Virus record (IMG/VR): IMGVR_UViG_3300032307_001129
Coordinates: 1-64,000 of that record
DNA: 64,000 bases
Origin: a virus
Direction: 5' to 3' (one strand)
Shown: positions 45,475-52,072 of the stretch, in pieces
Layout: every line of letters starts with the position of its first letter
How positions within the stretch are numbered: the stretch's first letter is position 1
Notes under the pieces: model-generated
Database searches by the model: none
Told to the model about the DNA's origin: nothing
The model's input: the letters and a program-made list of their open reading frames with translations, nothing else
Made by a program: the position numbers and the translations under genes

Positions 45475-45495
45475 TTTATTTATACTCTAAATCAT

Positions 45496-45919
45496 GGGGG
45501 TGAATTAGAATCGATTGGCGTTGGTATTGTAAGTAGGCACGTAGTCGGATTTCATCTACGACTTTAATAAATGGTGGAAAAAATTAGACGGAGACGTTTA
45601 CAAAAACATGGAAATTGTTGGTTTACTAGCAACTTCTAACGTGGAAGTAGCCTAAGGGTAAAAACACAAAACGGGTCGGTGGACATATAACCTTGGAACA
45701 GAAGTCCCTACGGTGTGATACAACCATAAAAGTGTCAAAGGTCTCGTTCAGAGGACTACCTGTAATTCCATGAAAATGGTAAAAGTGAACTCGACACAGT
45801 TTTCGGTAACAATGTCAAAATAGGAACCAAATATTTGTCAGTTGTGAATTAATTGAATAAACGTGTAGTCTATTTATGATAAAACGAACAAGACCCGGTG
45901 GCGGTGACCGGCACCTCCA
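45496..45919 (+). ncRNA. ssrA: tmRNA (SsrA RNA), phage-encoded
   Basis: The ends form a tRNA-like acceptor stem: GGGGGTG (45496-45502) with CACCTCC (45912-45918), then discriminator A45919. The third pair is G-U, the alanine identity determinant kept in tmRNAs. The 5' region AATTAGAATCGATTGG matches the usual start of tmRNAs, and GTGTAGT near the 3' end fits the P2 region. The T-stem is CCGGT/ACCGG (45895-45899 with 45907-45911). The resume codon is probably GGA at 45590 (nt 95; E. coli nt 90), preceded by TTAGAC (E. coli ATAGTC). The tag then runs 21 codons, from GDVYKN to SNVEVA, with TAA at 45653. The 3' CCA is not encoded, and the T-loop GGCGGTG is unusual. Tagging rescues stalled ribosomes. 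Confidence 0.9.
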
Positions 45920-45928
45920 CTTAAACAA

Positions 45929-45955
45929 AAAACCCACCAATTGGTGGGTTTTTTG
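45929..45955 (+). terminator. Terminator after tmRNA
   Basis: An inverted repeat AACCCACC/GGTGGGTT with a 4-nt AATT loop followed by a T-run, 10 nt past the tmRNA 3' end. Confidence 0.9.
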
Positions 45956-46074
45956 TTTTAATGTTACTTCTTAAATAAATTATTAAATAATTTGTTAAAT
46001 TCTTTTCTTAAATAAATATTTGATTAAATAAAAATATATTATTAATATATATTTATTTTTAAAAAAAGTAAAGT

Positions 46075-46173
46075 CTATAAACAAACAAAGGAATCAATTT
46101 GATTCCTTTGTTGAGATTTTGATACCTCCTTTCGTTTTTTAGTTAATTTATTATCATATAGCGACCAAACCAT
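46075..46173 (-). CDS. Possible 32-residue protein
   Basis: A short frame beginning MVWSLYDNKLTKKRKEVSKS and ending DSFVCL. A perfect TATTTATA (46181-46188) lies 7 nt before the ATG. The coding region includes a 13-bp inverted repeat (about 46084-46113) and, read on the plus strand, a CCTCCTTTCG stretch like the 3' end of 16S rRNA. It may equally be the untranslated end of another transcript. Low confidence. Confidence 0.3.
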   Translation of the reverse strand: MVWSLYDNKLTKKRKEVSKSQQRNQIDSFVCL

Positions 46174-46206
46174 ATGAGTCTATAAATAAATATCACCAAA
46201 AATGAT

Positions 46207-47118
46207 TTAAGCTAATTTGTTAGCTAATATTTTTACTAATGGTAGTGTTATTATACTACCAAATGAACTTAATGGGTTACTACTTGTTTCTTTTTTTGGA
46301 TTTAAATCCGCGTCACTTGAATTTTGTGCGATAAATTCACTCATTTGTGGATTATCAGCTACTTTATCTCTAAAATTTTTATCATTTTGTAATTTATCTT
46401 CAAAAGACCCAACGTTAGGTAAACCAAATAATTCTAACATATTATTTGCTACAATAAAACGTCTAAATGAATCTCTTCTATCTTTTCCTGCACCATAATT
46501 TATCCACCATTTTTGAATAAAATTACTTGGTTCCATCCCCCTTTTTGTAATATATTTAGATAATCTTTCACCTCTATAAAAATTTTTAAGACCTGTACTA
46601 AATTTACCTCCAGTTGTTGCACTTTTCACACCTGATTTAATGGCTTCTAATGGTGTTACTTTTGGTAAAACCTTCTTTATTGATGTTAAACCTTTCTCAA
46701 TACTTGACATCCAATTTTCTGGTAGGTATTTTTTGTATTTTTCGTTATTTTTTACTGACTCAAACGCTTTTGTTAATTTTGATTCGTCACCCACTAATTC
46801 TTTTAACTTACTTGTAACTTTTGGATTTTTATTTAATGCCTCTACTAAATTATTAGTATTTTTTAATGTTTTTTTACCTACTTGTAATGTTTTAATGAAT
46901 GGTTTAACTAAAATATCTCCCACAGTTGGTATTAGGGCAATTAACATTAGTGCAGCGTATAAGTTTTCACCTTTTCTTAAATAATGAATAATTAATAAAA
47001 TATCTGCGACTTCTCCAATTATAGGAAAATAACCTAATGTCATTAAAATATTTTCTACACTAAATAATGCTTCATTAATTAATCTTCTTTCTTCTAATAT
47101 TTGTTGTTTTGTTTTCAT
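46207..47118 (-). CDS. Probable internal virion protein with pre-toxin-like module
   Basis: The 303-residue protein begins MKTKQQILEERRLINEALFS, with INE|A as a candidate prohead-protease site. Residues about 25-75 read LGYFPIIGEVADILLIIHYL, then GENLYAALMLIALIPTVGDI, a pair of Pro/Gly-bracketed hydrophobic helices that closely resembles the hydrophobic pre-toxin segment of polymorphic toxins. The remainder is Lys-rich and helical with RDSFRRFIVANNMLELFG. It is the last of four adjacent minus-strand genes with similar leaders. Confidence 0.6.
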   Translation of the reverse strand: MKTKQQILEERRLINEALFSVENILMTLGYFPIIGEVADILLIIHYLRKGENLYAALMLIALIPTVGDILVKPFIKTLQVGKKTLKNTNNLVEALNKNPKVTSKLKELVGDESKLTKAFESVKNNEKYKKYLPENWMSSIEKGLTSIKKVLPKVTPLEAIKSGVKSATTGGKFSTGLKNFYRGERLSKYITKRGMEPSNFIQKWWINYGAGKDRRDSFRRFIVANNMLELFGLPNVGSFEDKLQNDKNFRDKVADNPQMSEFIAQNSSDADLNPKKETSSNPLSSFGSIITLPLVKILANKLA

Positions 47119-47119
47119 A

Positions 47120-47707
47120 TTAATGTATTATTTTACAAAATCTTTCAGATATTGTTTCTGATATATTTGATTCTCTTATTACCTCACCTAGTAAATTTCC
47201 ACCCAATGTTGTTGCATCGGACTTAAGGTTGACACCATAATCTTCTCTGTCAACATTCATTTGGTTAGATGCAATGTACCTAATTAAAACTTCTAATAAC
47301 CCATCAATAAGTTTTGGCATACCATCATTTGACATACATGTTTGTAAGTTTTTGAACGGTTTTAAAAGATTTATTGGGTTATAATCAGCTAAAAATTGTG
47401 CAGCGGTAGTGGAAAATCCACTACCTGCGCCAAATACTTCTCTTAGAATATATTGGATAACATATTCTTTAACACTAGACAATAAAGAATCGGTCAAAAC
47501 TGAATTAAAGTCTATTTTATCTAATTGTCCTTTTATATCTATTTCACTAATATCATAACCTTCCTTAATTAATTTAGATGAAATTTCAAATATACGTTGT
47601 GTTCTATATGAATCATCTCGAATATCTTTTATTTCATTAAAAGAATTTTTTAAATTTTCTCTTCTTTCGTCGAGAATTATAGTTTTTATTTTTTGTTTTA
47701 GTTCCAC
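47120..47707 (-). CDS. Hypothetical protein of the internal-protein cluster
   Basis: A 195-residue mostly helical protein starting MELKQKIKTIILDERREN, where the leader has the usual basic helix but ILD in place of an [L/I]xE site. The middle contains VIQYILREVFGAGSGFSTTA, a hydrophobic segment with Gly/Ser. It lies 1 nt upstream of the 46207 gene and 7 nt downstream of the 47715 gene, so the three are co-transcribed. Function unknown. Confidence 0.55.
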   Translation of the reverse strand: MELKQKIKTIILDERRENLKNSFNEIKDIRDDSYRTQRIFEISSKLIKEGYDISEIDIKGQLDKIDFNSVLTDSLLSSVKEYVIQYILREVFGAGSGFSTTAAQFLADYNPINLLKPFKNLQTCMSNDGMPKLIDGLLEVLIRYIASNQMNVDREDYGVNLKSDATTLGGNLLGEVIRESNISETISERFCKIIH

Positions 47708-47714
47708 TTGATTA

Positions 47715-49631
47715 TTATTTTCTCTTTATTTTTTTAAAAACTAATTTTTCTCCTTGTTTAATTTCACCATTATCAGTTGTTAAAACATAATCTTTCATAT
47801 TCAAATATGTAATAAGTAATCTTTGATTTTCATCAGATAGGTCACTTCCTTTATATATAATTCTTTCTCCTCCAAGTAGACCCTTTCGTGGGTATAAAAG
47901 ACCTGCTTTTTTAAGTTTAGTATATAATCCCCACCCTAATTCTTCATCACTTTTTTTTCGTTCTTCTGGTTTGGTCGGTTCTTCCGGAGTAATTGTTGGA
48001 TTATCAATAGGACCATCCACATTAGGTGGTGTTATAACAACAGGTTCTGGGTTTGGTTTATTAAGACAAATTTTCTTAAAATTTTCTTCAGTAACACCAA
48101 ACACTTCTTTATCACCTAATGGTATAAGAAAAGGAATATTATTTTTTGACCCCCAAGATTCAGCTGTTGCTTTAGTGTTTGGTCCTAATTTACCGTCAAC
48201 ACCTGTCATTTTTAAACATATTTGTAATTCTGATACTAACGGACCTTTACATCCAAATGTTAATGGGAAATCATTACAATCTCTATATAAGTCTTTTTTT
48301 ATTGGTGTAACCTCTTCTTTCTTTTTATCATCCCAAATTATCTCAATACCACTTAATGGATCACTTGTACTTGTTCCACCAGAACCTTTTACTGCTCTTA
48401 TAATAGTGTATATTTCATTTCTTATTTTTCTTTCACTAGGGTCATTTAGTGTGGTTTTAGATTGGAGTGTATTTTCTAAAAATTCACCACTTATTCTTTT
48501 ATATGCACTTAATAATTGTTTACCTTGACCACTTTTATTATAGGTATTTAAAATGTTTTTAACATTAGTTAACATGCTAGAATTTATTACATTCCCTTTT
48601 AAATATGATACAATTTTTTCAACATCACTACCTATATTACCACCTGTAGTGGATTGTTCTTTAACATCTGTTACCTTTCCTTCTTTACATTTCCATGTTC
48701 CTTTTCTTTTACCATCATTAGTTAGAACTTTTCCATCGGCAAAGAATAATACACCTTCAGAATATGTATCATTTATAACTTTAACAACTAACTTACCTGA
48801 TGTTACTTTAATCACTATTCCTTTTTTACTATCAAGTATCTTTTTTAAACAAGGAGCCCATTCACCTTCTAATGGTGGTTCACTAGGTATATCTTCATCT
48901 TCAATTTTATTTTGTTTAAACCAATACCATAATAAAAATGAACCACCCACTGCACCTGCGCCTAAAAGCAGCGCTTTTTTCCAACCTATAGTTTTTAATT
49001 TTTCCCAAAATGTTGGGTCTTTTGGATTTGTTAGTTTTGTGGTGTCTGTTGGATCCGTTATTTTTTTCGGTTTATTAGTTGAAATATCAACATCACCTTT
49101 TTTAAGAGTTTGTGGACGATCATATGGTTTTCCTGTTTTTGGGTTTATTTGATTAAATTTCTTTTGTACGATTTTTGTTATTGCGTCGTCACTATATCCT
49201 TCTAGTTTTAAAGCCTTTTCATATGCCGGTTGTCCTTTGGCAAATTCTGCTGCGTGTTTTGTATTGAATTTTTCGTTTCTAACTAAATTTTCTGTTGCAA
49301 TATCAATTAAAGTTGCATTTTTGGTATTTGATTTTAATATACTTAATTCTAACGCACCTTTTAATCGACCCGTTAATCTATTACCCTTTAATGCAACTAA
49401 TAAATTTTCAGATGAATTAATTCCTGATTTTATTAATTCGGCCTTTATTTTAGTATCTTTATTCATCATTTTAAGGTAACCCTCTAATTCATTAGCGGCT
49501 ATTTTAGCGTCCAGTGCTGCCGCTTGAAATAGATCTTCATTTAACATTTTTTCATTGGTAATCAATTTATTATTAATTGATTCCATAAGATTCATGTATT
49601 TTCTAATTAATAAACTATTTTTATTTTCCAT
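47715..49631 (-). CDS. Membrane-anchored protein with peptidoglycan-binding domain
   Basis: The 638-residue protein has a leader (LMES and MLNED sites near residues 16 and 32), a helical N-terminal region, one clear membrane segment KKALLLGAGAVGGSFLLWYW (about 213-232), and a long exterior part. A peptidoglycan_binding_1-like domain lies at about 455-520: FGCKGPLVSELQICLKMTGV, then DGKLGPNTKATAE. Pro/Glu linkers flank it. Combined membrane and cell-wall modules would suit a protein ejected into the envelope during infection. No catalytic domain is visible. Confidence 0.65.
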   Translation of the reverse strand: MENKNSLLIRKYMNLMESINNKLITNEKMLNEDLFQAAALDAKIAANELEGYLKMMNKDTKIKAELIKSGINSSENLLVALKGNRLTGRLKGALELSILKSNTKNATLIDIATENLVRNEKFNTKHAAEFAKGQPAYEKALKLEGYSDDAITKIVQKKFNQINPKTGKPYDRPQTLKKGDVDISTNKPKKITDPTDTTKLTNPKDPTFWEKLKTIGWKKALLLGAGAVGGSFLLWYWFKQNKIEDEDIPSEPPLEGEWAPCLKKILDSKKGIVIKVTSGKLVVKVINDTYSEGVLFFADGKVLTNDGKRKGTWKCKEGKVTDVKEQSTTGGNIGSDVEKIVSYLKGNVINSSMLTNVKNILNTYNKSGQGKQLLSAYKRISGEFLENTLQSKTTLNDPSERKIRNEIYTIIRAVKGSGGTSTSDPLSGIEIIWDDKKKEEVTPIKKDLYRDCNDFPLTFGCKGPLVSELQICLKMTGVDGKLGPNTKATAESWGSKNNIPFLIPLGDKEVFGVTEENFKKICLNKPNPEPVVITPPNVDGPIDNPTITPEEPTKPEERKKSDEELGWGLYTKLKKAGLLYPRKGLLGGERIIYKGSDLSDENQRLLITYLNMKDYVLTTDNGEIKQGEKLVFKKIKRK

Positions 49632-49657
49632 TTTTTTATTTTTTTATTTTTTTATTT

Positions 49658-50896
49658 TTAAATATCATCGTAATTGTACACAGACTCAATATTACTATTT
49701 TTTAATGATGATAACAAAGCATCTTCATATTCCTCTTCTTTATGTTTTCCATAAACACCAATACCTGTAACAGGTACTAATGTATTTGCAGCTGCTGATG
49801 TTTTTGTTCCGCCACCAAGTTTTGAAGTTAATTTTCCAGGTGCGGATAAAACTTTTCCAGCACCTTTTAATATTGAACCAATTAGATTTATTAATTTATT
49901 TAAAACTGTTGTTAATCCACCCATAACACCTGATAAAAATTTATAGAACATAGGTGATTTTGTTTTTAAATGTACTAAGGCTTTTTCCATTAATCCAACA
50001 ACTTTAGAAGACGATGATTGTATAGTTTCTAAAAACGTAGTTAATTTTTTTGAATTTTTAACTGCTTGTGATACCGCTTCAGATGTTTTACCATATTTAG
50101 TTATTAATCCGGTAACCATATTTTTTGCAACTTTTGCAGACGCACCAGCAAAAACTAATCCCATAACATCAGTTGCAAAAAATAATAATCTCCACCCTGT
50201 AGATAATTCAGTATCTTCATATTTACCGGTCATGAATTCATAAACATCTAATCCGACAACAATAGCCCAAGGTAACATTTTAAGTGTAACACCTACACCT
50301 GATGCCATTAATATTGCATCAAGTACTATTCCAATAGGGTGATATAAAGCACCTCTAATTTTTCTAGCAACATAAAGTGCACCTTTTTTTAATAAATCAA
50401 CAATACGATTCCAATCCCCTTCTGAAATTGCAATACCAAGTTTTTTTAATCCATCCCAACTTGTCTTTACAAAATCTGACACACCAGAAACCGCAGATGA
50501 GACAGTTTCTTTTCCCCAATCTGCAACATTTTTAAGTATACCTTCTTCTAATAATTCCTTTATGTAAGGTTTTAATGTACTCATATTTTGAGTAGATTCT
50601 GTAATAACAAATGATTTTAAAGAATTTAAAACATTTTCTTTAATTTGTTTTGGTACATTAGTTGCTACTTTAAAAGAATGTGTTAGAAAAAATTTGAAGT
50701 TATCAAAATTCTCCCAAATATTACCTATTTTAGTTTTATTTTGAATATCATATAATTCATCTAAGAAAACACAATATTTTTCATCTGGTGATAACCATTC
50801 GGTGATTACAATAGTGTCTTTTACACTTGATACACCATATAAATTTAAAATATGTGTTTTATCTGATTCTGATATTAAAAGTTTATTATATAACAT
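49658..50896 (-). CDS. Probable internal virion protein with hydrophobic toxin-like module
   Basis: The 412-residue protein starts MLYNKLLISESDKTHIL, where ISE|S fits the protease rule and SESDKTHIL resembles leaders of other phage cargo proteins. Hydrophobic segments at about 190-250 include HPIGIVLDAILMASGVGVTL, LPWAIVVGLDVYEFMTG and GWRLLFFATDVMGLVFAGAS. The layout matches pre-toxin modules, with Gly and Asp inside the helices. The C-terminal third has many Gly, Ser and Lys residues. It is upstream of the other leader-bearing genes in the same unit. Confidence 0.6.
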   Translation of the reverse strand: MLYNKLLISESDKTHILNLYGVSSVKDTIVITEWLSPDEKYCVFLDELYDIQNKTKIGNIWENFDNFKFFLTHSFKVATNVPKQIKENVLNSLKSFVITESTQNMSTLKPYIKELLEEGILKNVADWGKETVSSAVSGVSDFVKTSWDGLKKLGIAISEGDWNRIVDLLKKGALYVARKIRGALYHPIGIVLDAILMASGVGVTLKMLPWAIVVGLDVYEFMTGKYEDTELSTGWRLLFFATDVMGLVFAGASAKVAKNMVTGLITKYGKTSEAVSQAVKNSKKLTTFLETIQSSSSKVVGLMEKALVHLKTKSPMFYKFLSGVMGGLTTVLNKLINLIGSILKGAGKVLSAPGKLTSKLGGGTKTSAAANTLVPVTGIGVYGKHKEEEYEDALLSSLKNSNIESVYNYDDI

Positions 50897-50902
50897 TTTA
50901 AT

Positions 50903-51127
50903 TTATTTTAATCTATTCCCCTTATCTCTCTTTAATAAAGAACCAACAACGTCTGACCACTTAGTTAACCCTATTTGATTACCAGGACCTCTGGTTACGC
51001 CAGACTCCCATTTACCTACTTCAGGATAACCTTGACCACCTGATGAGGGGGTAGAGGTTGCGGTATCTTGTTCGTCAATACTTTTTATTAGTTTTTTATA
51101 TTGTTTTTCTGATATGATTATTTTCAT
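50903..51127 (-). CDS. Small protein with leader and GYPEVGKWESG motif
   Basis: A 74-residue protein starting MKIIISEKQYKKLIKSIDEQ (ISE leader). Its second half reads GYPEVGKWESGVTRGPGNQI then GLTKWSDVVGSLLKRDKGN, a compact motif that I recall from other phages, without function. A perfect TATTTATA motif lies 4 nt before the ATG. Confidence 0.65.
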   Translation of the reverse strand: MKIIISEKQYKKLIKSIDEQDTATSTPSSGGQGYPEVGKWESGVTRGPGNQIGLTKWSDVVGSLLKRDKGNRLK

Positions 51128-51131
51128 ATTT

Positions 51132-51139
51132 TATAAATA
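51132..51139 (-). promoter_or_regulatory. Late-type TATTTATA motif
   Basis: A perfect motif 4 nt before the ATG at 51127; it heads the unit 51127-46207. Confidence 0.55.
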
Positions 51140-51196
51140 TTTTAAATTGAACGTTTATTATAGTAATATACTAAAAAAGTATTTGAATATAAATAT

Positions 51197-51565
51197 TTAC
51201 TCATCGTAAATAGTTTCATCCATTTTAGAATATAATTTTATATATTGACCAGCCTTAGCATTTGCCTCATCTTCTATTTCACCACCTATGTCTGGTGGTG
51301 GTGTTTTTAATCTACCATCTTCATATTGTTTATGATGTACCATTTCATGAGCAATACTTCTCATAACATCAACTAAAGACCTATTTTTTGCGTTTATTCT
51401 AATTATTTTATTCTTTTTAGAATAATCATAATTTGCGGTAGTTTTTAATTCACCTCTACCGTTTTGAAGAACAATTGTTGGACATTTTTCAATCCCAAGT
51501 TCTTTTTTTACGAATTTTACAAATTCAGTAATTTTTTGTTTTTTGTTATCTTCTAAGAAATCCAT
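51197..51565 (-). CDS. HExxH zinc metallopeptidase-like protein
   Basis: The 122-residue protein contains SIAHEMVHHKQYEDG with HEMVH at 73-77 (zinc-binding His73 and His77, catalytic Glu74) and a later GGEIEDEANAKAGQYIK, where a Glu is the probable third zinc ligand. The whole fits minimal zincins of phage origin. It may cleave virion or host proteins; location unknown. It has its own TATTTATA motif 4 nt before the ATG. Confidence 0.8.
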   Translation of the reverse strand: MDFLEDNKKQKITEFVKFVKKELGIEKCPTIVLQNGRGELKTTANYDYSKKNKIIRINAKNRSLVDVMRSIAHEMVHHKQYEDGRLKTPPPDIGGEIEDEANAKAGQYIKLYSKMDETIYDE

Positions 51566-51569
51566 ACTT

Positions 51570-51577
51570 TATAAATA
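51570..51577 (-). promoter_or_regulatory. Late-type TATTTATA motif
   Basis: A perfect motif 4 nt before the metallopeptidase ATG. Confidence 0.55.
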
Positions 51578-51629
51578 TATTCGTTTAATATATACAACTT
51601 AATGTTTTTTTTTTATAATTATCTATATT

Positions 51630-51953
51630 ATGGATTGGTACTCTATTCAATATCTTTATTCTAATTCAATGGAATTATTTTGTTCAACAATGTTTCCAAA
51701 CGTTGGAGTTCCATCTATTTCTGTACTTGAATATTATGATAATAAAAAACTATATAATTTTTTTGATAAACAAGGTATATTTCTAACAATAGAAATGTAT
51801 ACAAAAAATAATTGGACGTATACCATATCCACAGAAAATGAAAAAGTCATTCTGACATCAAAAGAATCTAAAAATAAAAGAGAAGACATCGAAAATGATG
51901 GATTCGAAGAATGTTTTAGATTATTAGAAAAAAAAATCATAGAAATAAAATGA
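51630..51953 (+). CDS. Hypothetical protein
   Basis: A 107-residue protein with a hydrophobic, aromatic N-terminal half (MDWYSIQYLYSNSMELFCST) and a C-terminal FEECFRLLEKKIIEIK helix. It looks like a small cytoplasmic alpha/beta protein of a type common in phages, without function. Its stop overlaps the start of the following 40-residue gene (ATGA). Confidence 0.55.
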   Translation: MDWYSIQYLYSNSMELFCSTMFPNVGVPSISVLEYYDNKKLYNFFDKQGIFLTIEMYTKNNWTYTISTENEKVILTSKESKNKREDIENDGFEECFRLLEKKIIEIK

Positions 51954-52072
51954 ATACATTAAAATTATCCGAAGAAGAAAAAAATAGAATTCTTCAAAAA
52001 CACAAAAATGCAATTAAAAAAGAAAATGTGAAAAAAGAAACATTAAATAAAGGTCTACAGAAACCAAGTTAA
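51950..52072 (+). CDS. 40-residue protein, coupled
   Basis: A short frame beginning MNTLKLSEEEKNRILQKHKN, highly charged and basic, coupled to the preceding gene by an ATGA overlap. The LSEEEKNRIL stretch resembles the SESDKTHIL leader of the gene at 49658. Its end overlaps the convergent glycosyltransferase stop by 4 nt. Confidence 0.5.
   Translation: MNTLKLSEEEKNRILQKHKNAIKKENVKKETLNKGLQKPS

Noticed and set aside
45545-45655. A 36-codon open frame covering the tmRNA tag (upstream continuation of the tag frame)
   Set aside because: The frame opens right after a TAG and has no suitable start; it lies inside a region whose ends form a tmRNA, so only the part from GGA at 45590 is taken as translated.
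45956-46074. Gene in the AT-rich gap after the tmRNA terminator
   Set aside because: Only stop-rich A/T sequence is present; nothing beyond a TATTTATT-like stretch can be supported.
47971-49152. Long plus-strand frames opposite the peptidoglycan-binding protein
   Set aside because: They are antisense shadows of 47715-49631, which has recognisable domains.
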